A stretch of 64,000 nucleotides of DNA from Theocolax elegans (taxonomy: Eukaryota; Arthropoda; Insecta; Hymenoptera; Cerocephalidae): assembly GCA_026168455.1 (NCBI GenBank), contig CM047431.1:6167603-6231602 (forward strand), given 5' to 3'. The first letter of the stretch is position 1; every line of letters starts with the position of its first letter. The position numbers and the translations under genes were made by a program. Shown here in pieces: positions 33,292 through 45,500 of the stretch. The notes beneath the pieces are model-generated. The model had not been told where the DNA came from, did no database searches, and worked only from the letters and a program-made list of their open reading frames with translations.

Positions 33292-33960
33292 CTCTGAGAA
33301 AAATATTATAATAAATATTAAAATAATCTATATTAAAAATTACTATATTGTATAGGAAAAGTGTGACATCTCAGTAATATAATAATTTTTGCTATGTTAT
33401 ATAGTAAAATTTAGATATATCTTTTAATATCCAAATACGTAATTTTTGATATTCAATATAGTAATTTTTATTATATAAGTCAGCAAATTTTATTATTCAA
33501 TCTGGTATTTTTTAAATGCGAATTTAAGGAAGTAAAAATGAATTATATTTTGTTTTTAATTAATTTGAAATAGAATGTATATATTGGGGGAATTCCTTTT
33601 GTCAATTAAGTACTACAGAAACATTTAATATTTGGAGATTTAATTATATACTATTCTTACGCAGTTGATCGCAATTTTTATTCACTCGCATATATTTATT
33701 CATTACACTTATTAGTCACTAACTTAAATATTATTTCAATCGCTATCATTGCAATGCGCACAACGGAAGTTACATTTTCGCATAATAACTAAATATCTTG
33801 TTGTTTCTTATATACTAATTGACACATTTTTGAGCATTTGCGAGAAGAACGGGAAAAATAGAAAATTTTATACACGCCACCTATTGGACGAACGGAGTAA
33901 TTAGAATAGTCTTAAATTAAAAAGTCGTCGCAAACAATTGAATACTGAAAAAGAAATGAA
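33292..33960 (+). mobile_element. CACTA-like non-autonomous fragment
   Basis: The tip CTCTGAGAAAAATA is preceded by TA and followed by TATAGTAA-type subterminal motifs like those of the 25759-32766 element. The block TTCTTATATACTAATTGACA (33807-33826), ending in a TTTGCGAGA-like segment, is shared with 57573-57620 of the CACTA-type MITE. The right terminus was not found, so the end given is approximate. Confidence 0.45.
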
Positions 33961-34412
33961 CGTATACGCATATATAAAATATTTCTACAATACTTATTAT
34001 ATAAATTTTAATATATGTAGTATATACATTTCACTATATAGGAAGTAAGAACTTTTGTTATTTTGATATTAAAATCCAGATCATCGCGGCGTCATCTACT
34101 GGAACACACATTACGAAATTAAAAAAAAAATATTCCCTTCTTGTTGATGATGTCCAGTCCTTCATGTTACCTTCAGTTATAACTGATTGAGATAAACAAA
34201 TAAATAATCGAGTTAAATAATCGAGGTTAAACCATTTAAAAAAGTAATTAAACACCTATAAAAAAGTTAAGCATTATTTCTAATTAATCCGTGTGGTTCT
34301 GCGATCACTATCATTAAAAAAATTCATTTTTTCGAAAATTCAAGAAAGATAAGAAGAGTTAAAAAATAAAAAGTCTGCCTGTACGGACGTACGGACGTAC
34401 GCTCAGACTTAA
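33961..34412. other. AT-rich stretch with a short tandem repeat
   Basis: No gene is seen. An 8-bp repeat (GTACGGAC, about three copies) lies at 34379-34401 just before the next MITE. Confidence 0.5.
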
Positions 34413-34794
34413 GGGGATGCCACACAGTATAAATTACCGAATTGATTTTTCAAATTAAATGTTGAGATTTTCGTTTATCCCGATTTTGGGATCATAGGTA
34501 CATTCTGCACGATTAACAGATTGTGCGTCAACTTGCAGAATCTTATAATTCGATACATTTCCTTATCTAAATGAAAAATTGTAATGTACTAAAAATTGTA
34601 ACTGTTTACCGACATTGCAGTTTTTACAAACTATTTTTCATTTAATTAAATGAATATGTCGAATTTTAAAATTCTGCGAGTTGACACACAATCTGCAAAT
34701 CATGTAGAATGTATCTATGCGCGCACAATTGGAATAAAAGATAAACTGAAGATTTAATTTGAAAAATCAAATATGTCGGTAATACGGCATCCCC
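34413..34794. mobile_element. TTAA-flanked MITE, copy 1
   Basis: The left end GGGGATGCC and right end GGCATCCCC are perfect inverses. TTAA flanks both sides (34409-34412 and 34795-34798). The arms stay similar for about 80 nt, including TTGATTTTTCAAATTAAAT and its inverse. 382 bp, non-coding. Confidence 0.75.
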
Positions 34795-35079
34795 TTAAGC
34801 TTTAAAACCATTAAAAAATTAATTAAATACCTATAAAAAAGTCAAACGCTATGTCTAATTATTTCTTTGGGTGCCGCGATCATATTGAATAAAAAAAAAT
34901 TAATTTTTACAAACTATTTAAAAAAATATAATATAATTTATACTTAAATCGTCATTTTGACAGTATAAAATGTTGCTTGCTTATTAAAGCTTGAAGTTAT
35001 TCTTGTATATTATCTTATTCGTACATTGCTGATGAAAAATGTCTAATTATGAATACGTTTATCTCGCTTATGGCTTACA

Positions 35080-35280
35080 AAAAATGTTTTATAAGCCATA
35101 AAAGAGTAAAGAAGTTGACATGATTGATAAAGAAATTCTGGAATTCCAGGAAGATCTCAAGGATTGAGGGCTAAAAATCGTTGAAGATGAAGTTCTATAT
35201 CATTTTCGTAATCGTGAATGTGTACCAATGAATCAGTGTATGCATGATGCTGAAGACGTTGGTTTTGTGCAGTAGTGTAA
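35080..35280 (+). pseudogene. Fragment of a Tc5-HTH/DDE transposase
   Basis: The plus strand encodes EVDMIDKEILEFQEDLKD followed by a stop, then a degenerate ECVPMNQCMHDAEDVGF. Both match the N-terminal part of the minus-strand copy at 35385-36792. This is a more decayed, oppositely oriented second copy. Confidence 0.6.
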
Positions 35281-35384
35281 AAAGCGTCGTTAAATTTGCC
35301 TCTAACAATAATGTATTTAATATAACATGATATTTATTTACATTTTTATCTTTATTCTGCTGCCATAATAAAATTACATTATCT

Positions 35385-36792
35385 TATTGAATTATCTTAT
35401 ACATCGAATAATAGCAATATTATTACATCCTTCTAGATCGCAATGTATATTCTGAGAATCTCGAAAAGAGAATTCAACAGGATTGTCAAAGTTATCTGGT
35501 TTTTCATTAATGTAACCACTTTTGTACCACGAATATTTAAACGTATTCTAATATCTCGGTGCAGAAAGCTGATTATTAACTAATGATTGTAATTTTATGA
35601 TGCTATTTCTTAAATGTAAATTTAAGTCATAATTCATCAAAATGACTTGATCTGAAAAATATCGTACAAAGTTCTTTCAAATACGAAATCCATATACATC
35701 AAGTGGTTGACTCTTTTCTGTTGTTCTTGTTGGTATTTTTTTATGTTAATATTATAATAAATGAAAAATGAATTACCTGTAGTTAATATTCCCGATTTCG
35801 ATGCTTCTAGGTGCACGTTTCCTGGTCTAAATAAGTTTTGTTCTATAATAGGACAGAATTGACCTGATGATTCTTTTAAAACAAGAAAAAGTGGCGTATC
35901 GTAGTATCGTGTAGCTATGGGTTGTTGATGAAACTGATTGTACTAATCATTGCACTTGTTTTTCTCCTTCGAATGCTAATATTCTTCCAGAATGCATTTC
36001 CAATTTGAACCCACTCTGATTATATAGATTTTCAATCCCTACTGATGATATACAAGATTTCACGTCAGCTACAAACACTTCAGCTTTTGATAAAAGCTCT
36101 AAATTATTTTTTAATGTTTTCCGAGTAACAAAATTTATTTTTCTAGGCACAATTCTGTGAGCCTTTTTAAATTTCATCAACCAATTTTTAGAAGCTTTAA
36201 ATATAAAATCTTCGAATCAAATTTCTTTTCGTTCTTGTAACGTCCATCTAGGTAGATCGCGATCATGAATTATTAAACCACTTTCCACTGCAGCTTTAAA
36301 ATTATCTAGAGTATATCGACAGATTCTTGCAATTTTTTCTCTGTATATACCACCTTTATTAATATTGTAAGCCCAATGTTTAAGATGGCTCTTTGCAGAG
36401 ACTTTCCTGAATTTTTTTTGCACTGTTTTAAATTTTAAGTTTGCTTTTTTCCAGCTTCTACAATATTCTACGGCTTCTTGATTATAATCAAAATCGACGT
36501 CTTCAGTATCACGCGTACACTGATTTGTTGGTGCAAAGTCACGATCAGGAGAATAATACGGAACTTCAACTTCAACTATTTGAGCATCACAATCCTTGAA
36601 ATCTTCCTGGAACTCCAGGGTCTCTTCATCAATCATGTCAACTTCATAAAACTCATTTCTTGCATTGATTAATATTTGTTTCAATTTTTCTGACAACTCA
36701 TTTTCGTGATAATGCGTCACATTATTTGGTATTTGCAAAGTTTGAAAATATGCTAGTAATAAATTCACTACATTTGAGGGATTAATTTTCAT
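35385..36792 (-). pseudogene. Broken Tc5-HTH/DDE_1 (pogo/Tigger-like) transposase
   Basis: Read on the minus strand, an intact N-terminal part (36217-36792, 191 aa) has a basic region RKVSAKSHLKHWAYNI and an HTH (REKIARICRYTLDNFKAAV). A TGA at 36215-36217 interrupts it. The frame then resumes with a Tc5/CENP-B-like HTH (NWLMKFKKAHRIVPRKI) and NQSGFKLEMHSGR up to another stop near 35945. Shifted frames continue with QFCPIIEQNLFRPGNVH, a donor-like ACTACAG|GTAATT near 35777, and a last segment with QPLDVYGFRI and SWYKSGYINEKPDNF. This order matches pogo-like DDE transposases as I know them; exact family is uncertain. Several stops and frameshifts make it non-functional. Confidence 0.65.
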
Positions 36793-37700
36793 CTTTAAAT
36801 CTAATAATAAAATAAAAGCAACAAATAAAATAATAAATTTTAAATAACTAACAGGTTTAATTTTAAAAATATCTGTAGAACTTATTCAATATAGATTTAT
36901 TTGAGAAAATTAATTATAACAGATTGAATATTTTCTGTAGTCAGTCTTTGAAGAAACTGATTGTTTCAATTCTCTGGAACTTAACTAAAAACATGAAAAT
37001 CTTAAAACATTATAACACGTTTTTTTATGATATCGATAATTTGACTATTACAAAGGTTCCCGTAAAAGGAAGCAATACCATCATAAGCATGACATTTCTG
37101 TCAAAATAGTAGCTAAAATAGTGTCAAATTAGTACATTTTAAACTTCACTGTGAACAGTTGTCTTTGAAGAACGATGATTTTTTGATACACTGTATTTTT
37201 TTGCAGTAAATTCACGAATATCTTACTTATGTTTATAGAAATTGTAATAGATTTAGTGACAACATTTTAAGGTCCGAAAACTTGATTTTTCCAAAAAGGC
37301 AACAGTCTAATGAAAAGTACATAAGTATAGTCATGAAATGACCAGAAGATGAATGTCCTAGATTGCTTCAATTTTTGGATAGACTAATAATTATGACATC
37401 AGCGTAGTATTTTTGGTGTCATATATGGGTGGCAGATACTGAGAGCTTCTTCATTCCTAAATGACGTAATTATTATAAAATATATGTACATAATCTATTA
37501 TTCAACACTTTAATAGGCGGTTTCATTGATTTAATGATAATTTTTTCATTTTCAGGTTATTACCATATCCCGTTCTTGGACACCCAGGTGTATAGTAATA
37601 GTGTTGTGATGTCGGTATTACAACTAAATATTATACTTAACCTATTGATTTTGGTCTAAATAAATTATCTAATAATCAGAGAATTTTTAAATATCTGTTC
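36793..37700. other. AT-rich stretch, no gene
   Basis: Only short chance frames. No repeat shared elsewhere in the window was recognised. Confidence 0.5.
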
Positions 37701-37940
37701 TTTTTTTTTTATTATTATTTTAACGTCGCTCTTTTTTATGCTCCCAAACCGGTGCTAATCAGCGAAGGAGGTCATACAATGTCTTGGTGAAGAAAGCACT
37801 TGTTGAAAATACATTCCCCAGTGGTGCTTGTATCAATCGGCCGGGGCCGGGAATCGAACCTGGGACCTCCAGATTACGAGCCCTATAACTATAATACTAG
37901 ATCTCAAATATTAAAATAAATTCTTTAAAAATTCATGTTC
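37701..37940 (-). mobile_element. tRNA-derived SINE, copy C
   Basis: A minus-strand copy nearly matching copy B (22178-22411) end to end, including the atypical AT-rich 5' segment ending ...GAATTTTTAAAG and the poly-A/ATT tail. The B-box region (GGTTCGATTCCCGGC) is intact. Confidence 0.75.
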
Positions 37941-38639
37941 AAAAAAATACTATTTATACATTATTACAATAACTATCTTTTCGCCTGTAAAAAGTGTCAA
38001 GCTCATAAATTCATCATCGATTTACCTTTGTATGATACATTAAACTAATTTTTTTCTAAATTTGATCAAAATATCAGTATCTTTTAACATATTGAGGTGT
38101 ATAAAATGTTTAACCTTTCATAGAGTTTAAGACGGACAACGCACGATTTTAGTATAAATTATATTGTACATAAAATTTAAAAATGACTGTAAACATTCGT
38201 TTTAAAAATAGTGTACGTTGATTTAACATACTCCATTTGATATGTATTGAACAATAAAACATTATATCCTGAAATATTTTAATCGTGCACAGAACTTGAA
38301 GATGTAGAAATTACTGATTTCTTTAAAAAGTTGTAAAGTAAAAATAGTAGACGACCATTATCCATCTCATATATTATTATTAACTACCACTTGATTCTTT
38401 ACAGATTCAGTTACGTGATTTGGAACCAAGTTAGTACTGATTTTATTCTAATTCAGTAGTGATATTATACTAATATGAAATTGACTTTAGTAAAGAATCG
38501 GTACGGAATCACTATGGATGCTTTCAAAAGGCTATATTGCAATAATTAATTGCCGGGACCATTCATATCTTATAAAAACGACCCCAAGGAATAGAGAAAA
38601 ATGACACCTAAAGTATAATTTATAATTTGCAACATCCAT

Positions 38640-39015
38640 TGTTGAATTAGTAAATTGCCGATTGTTGAGGATCAATAATAAATAAATCCAATTTATTCAT
38701 TTAAACACAACGATTCGTCTGTCAGGTTTGCAAACCTCTTGAGTTTAATTAAATATAAATAAATTAATATACACAAACTATGTCGTATAGTTTGTTAATG
38801 CACACCTAATTTGTTTTGTATAAATACTCGTTGATTTCGTTTCACATGTTATTCGACGAAGCTCATTTGGGAAGTAATATCATTCCCATATTTGCCCAAC
38901 TAATTTAGCACCTAAAGAGGTCTACAAATCTGATAGACCAAATGTTGTGGACTTAAATAAATAAATTAAATTTATTTATTATTGACCCTCAATTATCGAC
39001 AATTTACTAATGCCA
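38640..39015. mobile_element. Palindromic MITE-like element
   Basis: A left arm containing ATTAGTAAATTGCCGAT and CAATAATAAATAAAT is matched in inverse near 38960-39010 (ATCGACAATTTACTAAT). The arms are ~120 nt with moderate divergence around a centre near 38785. Boundaries are approximate. No coding capacity. Confidence 0.55.
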
Positions 39016-39207
39016 TCTAAAGGTTAACGGGATCTCAAAGTCAGATGTTATCAACTGGAATAGAGTTACCGTTTGAGATAAACTTTTAATTTATTTTAAT
39101 TAATTAAAAAATAATTGTTAAAACAAAATTTAGACTACTAAGAGACATTTCAGCCATTTTCGGTACATTTGAAAAATCATCAACTGAAATTTTAAAATGT
39201 CTCTTAA

Positions 39208-39426
39208 GGGGAGTCCGTACTGATTACAGATTTCTGCAATTGATTTTTCAAATACAGTTTTTAATTTTTATTTTTTCTGAATTTATTTAACACACGCACA
39301 ATTGTTACACATCGTAGAATGTGCCTTAACTCAAAAAATTGAACAAATATGGAAATTAAATGATCAATTTGAAAAATCTATTAATGTCGGTAAGTGTATA
39401 TTTTAAATGAAGGTACTCCATCCCTT
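39208..39426. mobile_element. TTAA-flanked MITE, copy 2
   Basis: Related to 34413-34794. It starts GGGGAGTCCGTACTGATTAC, shares TTGATTTTTCAAAT near the left and its inverse near the right, and is bounded by TTAA at 39204-39207 and 39427-39430. Shorter and more diverged than copy 1. Confidence 0.55.
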
Positions 39427-39430
39427 TTAA

Positions 39431-40373
39431 TGGACTCACTGTTAAAAATTGGTATGGTAGAAATCGCCTGAAAGTGTTTTGTAACATTTTCTACTTTTGC
39501 TAAAGGCAGTAAAACAGTTTTTATGCTAGGTAAATCATTTACAACAAGAATAATTTAATATCAAATAAATTTCTAAAAGCACCAAAAACGGCTGCAATTT
39601 TCTTTAATAGGTCCAATGCTGAAAATTGGTACAATAGAAATAGACCTCAATTTTTAGTAGTCTCCCTACCATTGCGGAAGGCAATAGAGTAGATTCTATA
39701 CTGGGTAAATTATTTATAAGCACTAAGGAATTTTTCATTACCTAATTTTCTTCTTTACTGGACCGTCGATCCAATTATTATATGCTTATTGGGCCCTTGG
39801 ACTTTATAAATTCTGAAATTCGTTTTTTGGACTTCAACAGTTCTTTTTTAGTGTAGAATTCTATTCGTTTTATTTATAAAAAAAATTATTTATTTTTTTT
39901 TCCTTCCCGAACGATGCGAACTTGAGTTTCATGTCTGATGATAGATTACGTCGAGGGCAATGTTCTGGTATCCGGCGATATTGTCGAAATGATTTGATCG
40001 AAAACGTTTTGATCAAGAAGAGATTTTGTCTAAATATGATAATATCGAAAAAATTCATATTTTGTAAAAAAAGTGAAAAACGGGCAGAAAACCGTATCCG
40101 GATTTTTCGAAGGACCACTTTTTCGAAGAACCATGTTTTCGAAAACATTTTTTGCATACCTATTTTTTTTAAATGTATTAAATTAAAAAAAATATATTGT
40201 AATGATTCTCCATCATTTACATAAATTAGAATAGCGATTTCGACTATCAAAAGAGAGTTCGGCCCTGTTTTAGTCGATAAGCTAAGGGATAGTTTATTTT
40301 TAAAAACACGTAGCACATCAATAATAAAAATATTGTCCTCATAAGTATCGTTCCATACAATATATATGTATAT
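39431..40373. other. Unassigned AT-rich stretch
   Basis: The overlapping 148-aa minus and 100-aa plus frames at 39870-40316 have low-complexity composition and no recognisable domain. I treat them as chance frames. Confidence 0.5.
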
Positions 40374-40672
40374 GGGCTATTTCACGTCAAATGGTACGAT
40401 GAAAATTTTAAATCGCTTCAAAATTTGAGAACAGGGTGGAAATATCTTCCAGAAGATAGAAAAAAAATTTTAGGTGTTAAAAATAATTTGCCTAAGAGTT
40501 ATTCCATCATGAAAAATGGAAATTTTTCAATTTTTCAAGCCATTCGAAAGCCCTCGAAAAATGTGATCTTTTGAGCGGTGTTAGATCAAAATCGATTGTG
40601 GCGTGGTCGCCTTTTTTGATATTCAATATTTCCGGGCGTTCTATCTCTTCGAGATTTTAAAATTAAGAATTG

Positions 40673-40684
40673 TAACCCAGGTAG
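40673..40684 (+). repeat. LINE target-site duplication, left
   Basis: TAACCCAGGTAG is repeated exactly at 46260-46271 and defines the LINE insertion. Confidence 0.85.
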
Positions 40685-41361
40685 TTCCTCTCCTAGGGGT
40701 TGTGGGACCTTGACGAAGTTCGGGTCAGGGAGGCTGGGACCCTATTAGGAGCAATCCCTTAGGGAACTTAAATCCCTGGTCCCGAGCGGGTGGAGAGGCT
40801 TAATTTCCGGGATTTTGGGGCTAAAGGCCCTGACTCTCCCGGCTGTCACGGATCGGGTATGGGTCTCGATGACTTGCCTGGATCTCCCTATTAGGAGCTC
40901 TCCTGGGCCGGCGCCGGGACTCTCCCCCTGCCCTGGAAGGATGCGGAGGATGGGGGGCGGAGGTCCGCTGTTACCCCAGCCTGACCTTGGCCTACCCCTT
41001 CTCTGGGTCCGATGAAGGGGGGGGGAGCCCGATGAAGGACGGACGGGGGTTCAGGGCTGACTTGTCCCCCTTATTTGAGGGGTCCAAGGAAGCCCAACGA
41101 TTCCGGAGAGAACCAAAGAACAACCCCCTATCTGGACGTGGTGGACCTGGATAGGTAGATACACCCCCCCAATCTGAGTGTGTTAAGCGACCCGTGCCGA
41201 GCAGACTGGTTGGCCCCTGGGGGTAACTAGGGGTCGTTAACGGAGCCTTGGGGATACCGGGCGCCCTCCCCAAGTAATTAGCCTTACCCGTCGAAAGACA
41301 TAATACGGCATGAGGCTCTGCCGGGGTTGACGATATTTCCTCCATACTCGTGGGACCAAGA

Positions 41362-42552
41362 ATGGAGAAATTTTTAAAAAAACAAAATAAAAATAACAAA
41401 AGGGAGGTGGATCCGCCCCCGAAGGAAGCCGAGGCTCACGCCAACGCGACCCAAAGGGAGGCGACCCAAACCCCCGTAACCAATCCTCTGTCTCTGTCTC
41501 TAGAGGCTGGGAACCCTGGTGCTTCGGCGCTAAGGGGTCCACTAGCCCATGAGATTGGAGATACGACAGCCAAGGAGGGACCTCAAATCCCCCAGATGGA
41601 CTACTCGGCTCCTGAGGCTGTGACCTCTGGCTCTACAGAGCCAGAGGGTCTACGTGCCCCCGAACCTGGTAGTTCACTCAGCCTTCCGGTGTTTGGCCCA
41701 CATCTACCGACCAGGAAATGTGGGGCCTACCGGAAGAAATTGAAAAAACTGAAGGCGGAGGCCGGCGAGGCCAACAAAGATGGCCCACCAAGCACAGTGT
41801 CGAACCAAACCCCGGCGATTACGAAGAGGAGGAAAGAGGCTAGAGACTCGCCCCTCGGAGCATCGCCGGGCAACAAAAGACACTGTGGCCCGCCGAGTTC
41901 ACAGAAGAGACCAGGGGCTAGTGCTGAGCCCAAAGCCCCTCACAAGGGAGGACTTACGGCCGCACAAAGGTCCAACCCTCTCATGGTGGTCCTGACCACT
42001 GAGAACTATCCTGAGGTGCCTCTCACCCAGGAGGATCTCGGCAAAGTCAGGGCCGCCTTTAGAGAGGTCTTGAAGACCACCCCACCGGCGCAATACCCGA
42101 GATTTGAATCATCGAGCTGCGTCGGGGGAGCTCTGGTCTTCGAGGCCTCGAACCAGATATCCAGGGAATGGCTGCTCTCCAAAGCGGCCTCCCTGATGCC
42201 CGAGGGGGTAGCTTTCAAGGCAGGAGGGACTGAGCTCCTCCAGAAAATGCTGAAGGCAGTGGTCTGGCTCCCCAAGCCAATAGAGGAGTCGGCCGTAGTG
42301 CTGCGGCGCCTGGAGGAGTTCAACCCCTCCCTTAAAACATCATGCTGGAGAGCTATCAACCTCTCGGATGAATCAGGAAGGCAAGAGAGGGAGGACTCCT
42401 ACCTCCGAATCTTCTTGCTGCCTGAGTCCCAAGTCAGGGCCCTTAAGGCCCTAGACTTTAGACCCTGGCTGGACCTGGGACGAGTTACATTTAAAGTAAC
42501 TCAGAAAGGTCCGCCGGGGGAGGTGGTTGAGATGGAGGTGGAGAGCACATAA
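41362..42552 (+). CDS. LINE ORF1 protein (Gag-like)
   Basis: 396 aa from the ATG at 41362 to TAA at 42550-42552. This nucleic-acid-binding protein would package the element RNA. Residues 1-205 are low-complexity, rich in Pro, Glu, Ala and Lys with several basic stretches (KKQNKNNKRE, TKRRKEARD). Residues ~210-390 form a conserved-looking domain beginning NPLMVVLTTENYPEVPLT and ending PWLDLGRVTFKV; it resembles the DUF4780-type domain found in ORF1 of insect non-LTR elements. I see no CCHC zinc knuckles. The stop codon is immediately followed in the same frame by ORF2. Confidence 0.8.
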   Translation: MEKFLKKQNKNNKREVDPPPKEAEAHANATQREATQTPVTNPLSLSLEAGNPGASALRGPLAHEIGDTTAKEGPQIPQMDYSAPEAVTSGSTEPEGLRAPEPGSSLSLPVFGPHLPTRKCGAYRKKLKKLKAEAGEANKDGPPSTVSNQTPAITKRRKEARDSPLGASPGNKRHCGPPSSQKRPGASAEPKAPHKGGLTAAQRSNPLMVVLTTENYPEVPLTQEDLGKVRAAFREVLKTTPPAQYPRFESSSCVGGALVFEASNQISREWLLSKAASLMPEGVAFKAGGTELLQKMLKAVVWLPKPIEESAVVLRRLEEFNPSLKTSCWRAINLSDESGRQEREDSYLRIFLLPESQVRALKALDFRPWLDLGRVTFKVTQKGPPGEVVEMEVEST

Positions 42553-45500
42553 TTGGCTCCTCCAACTCTGTCAATAACCCAAATTAACTTGCACCATAGC
42601 AAAGGCGCCTCTGCAATATTGCAGAGAAGCATGGCTACGGTGCACACAGGCCTCTCGCTAATCCAAGAGCCTTGGATTGTGAAGGGGTCCATCAAAGGAC
42701 TAGGTAGCCTACAATGCTACAGAGACCCGACAGCAGACAGACCAAGGGCAGGCATTGTCTGCAAGGGACTAAATAGTGTCCCTCTTTGGGATTTCTGTAC
42801 AAAAGATTTAATGGTGGTTTCCATTAACGTAAAGGAGATAGGTAGGCTTATCATTGCCTCAGCCTACTTTCCCTATGAAGACACCGATGTTCCGCCGAAG
42901 GAGGTTGTCAGGTTGATTAGCCACTGCCAGGAACATAACTGGCCAATCCTAATAGGATGTGATGCAAATGCGCATCATGAACTATGGGGTAGCTCAAATG
43001 TGAATAAGAGGGGATCCGCACTGGTGGACTATCTTGTCACCACGGAGCTGGACATTCTCAATACCGGAAGTAAACCTACTTTCCAAAATGCTGTAAGGGC
43101 GGAGGTCATTGATATTTCACTATGTTCCTCGGCCCTTTCTGACAGAATTAAAAGCTGGAGGGTCACGGACGAGCCGACGCTGTCGGATCATGCTCAGATC
43201 GCCATGGAATTGGTGGGGGAGTGTGGTCCGCTGGAAGAGCTTCGGTTCCTCAGAAACCCCAGACATACCAACTGGGAGGGTTTCGGACGGGACCTGGAAA
43301 GGAACCTTGAGGACCTTCCAGGTGCCATAAGAGACATTCCCATGCTGGAGAAGGCAGCGCGGAAGCTGACTGAAGCACTCCGCCAAGCCTTCGAGAATAA
43401 CTGCCCACTAAGTAGGAGGAAGCCTAAAGGCCAAATCCGCTGGTGGTCAGGCAAACTAGAACTATTGAGAGGTTCCATACGGAACCTTCTCAAAAAGGCC
43501 AGACAAGGGAAAATTCCTTGGAACACTTATAAAAAGGAAAGAGATCGGTACAGATCCGAAATCAGAAGAGCACAGAAGGAAAGCTGGGCCGCTTTCTGCG
43601 AGGAGGTTGAGGGCGGAAACGAGGCTTCAAGACTGGACAAGATTCTGTCCAAGAACCCGGAAGCTGCCCTTGGCTCGCTCAAGCTTCCAGATAATAAGTT
43701 CTCAACGTCTGACGAGGATACCCTAGTGTACCTGATCAGTAGCCACTTCCCAGGCTTCTCGGAGCTAGGAACTGATAACAGGAAAATAATCGATCTCAGG
43801 AACAGATGGAAGGCGTCGCAGTGGCGCTGCCATCAGGACCTGGCAAAGGTTATTATCACTGAAGATAGGGTGAAATGGGCTATACGCTCCTTTCGACCCT
43901 ACAAATCCCCTGGTACGGATGAAATTTTTGTGGTTCTTCTTCAGAGGGCAGAGGATTGTATCCTAGGGCCGCTGATGAAGATCTTCAGAGCCAGCCTCGT
44001 TCTTGGTCACGTGCCTGTAGCATGGCAGGGAGTGAGGGTGGTTTTCATCCCGAAAGCGGGAAGACAAAGTTACACCACACCGAAGGATTTTCGGCCTATC
44101 AGTCTGACCTCATTCATACTAAAGAGTTTGGAAAGGCTGGTAGATAGATTCTTAAGGGACGGGGTCTTGAAAAACAAGCCTCTGAACAAGGATCAACATG
44201 CCTACAGAGCAGGACACTCAACGGAGACCGCTCTATATAGGGCCAAGCAGCTCATCCATAAACAACTTGAATGTGGAGAATTCGCAGTGGCGGTTGCAAT
44301 GGACATAGAGGGGGCCTTCAACAATACGTCTCGGGGGGTCATCAAGTCAGCAATGATTGATCACGGAATTCCCGAGATGCTTGTTGAATGGACATGCCAC
44401 ATGCTAGGAAACCGCCTGCTGGAAACTACCAAAGGGGACACCACTATCAGAGGCAATGTTAATTCAGGTTGCCCACAAGGAGGGGTGATATCACCCCTCC
44501 TATGGTGTCTTGTAGTAGATAACTTATTAGATACGCTATCAAGTAATGGTCACCAAGTAGTGGGCTATGCTGATGACATTTTAATCATCGGACGTGGACC
44601 CTTCCTGCAAACCGTCTTGGAGCGTCTTCAACAGGCCATAAACCTTGTTGCAAAATGGTGCAAAGATAAAGGGCTTAATGTCAACCCGGATAAAACTGAG
44701 GTAGTTGTCTTCACCAAGAAATACAAATGGGCCACTAACTTTGCCCTAAAACTTAATGGTCAGTCTCTTAATATATCAAAAGAGATGAAATACCTCGGAG
44801 TCATCTTTGACAGCAAACTGTCATGGAAGAGGCATCTTGAGGATAAAAGCCGAAAATTTATCAATGGACTCTGGCAGCTCAGAAGGGCCATTGGTAGAAA
44901 TTGGGGACTAAAACCAGCCACAACTAAATGGCTGTACAATGCAGTTCTCAAACCCAGACTGTTGTATGCAGCTACAATATGGGGGGAGAGAATAGCACTC
45001 AGATCTGCAATCTCTCAATTAGAGAGGCTGAGAGGTCTTGTGCTGAGATGCGCCCTGGGAACGGCTAAGGCTTCGCCGACGGCTGCCCTAGGGGCTCTTC
45101 TGGGCATAGAGCCCTTAGCCCTCACGATTGAAGCAGAGGCAGCCAAAGGACTCCTCAGAGTTGTAGGAGGGGCGGAGGAAAGGGGGAAGACATTGGGAGC
45201 CAATTTCTATGGAGGCCTGCAAGACATGCCCATGGACAAGGCGACTACTGTCCACCTCTTTGACAAGAAATACAGGATCAGTCTTCCTTCAAAAGAAGAC
45301 TGGACATCTCAAAAGGCTCAACTTCCCGCATCTGGAGAGGTCTGGTATACAGACGGCTCTAAGAATGCGGGAGGCTCAGGAGCCGGTGTCTACAGAAGGA
45401 GGGATGGAAAAGGACAAACCATACCGCTCGGAGCGTACACGACTGTGCACCAAGCGGAGCTGCTGGCCATCATCTACTGTACACACTGGGCGGCCTCCTA

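Noticed and set aside
39870..40316. 148-aa minus-strand frame
   Set aside because: Phe/Ile/Lys-rich low complexity with an equally long frame on the other strand; no homology recognised.
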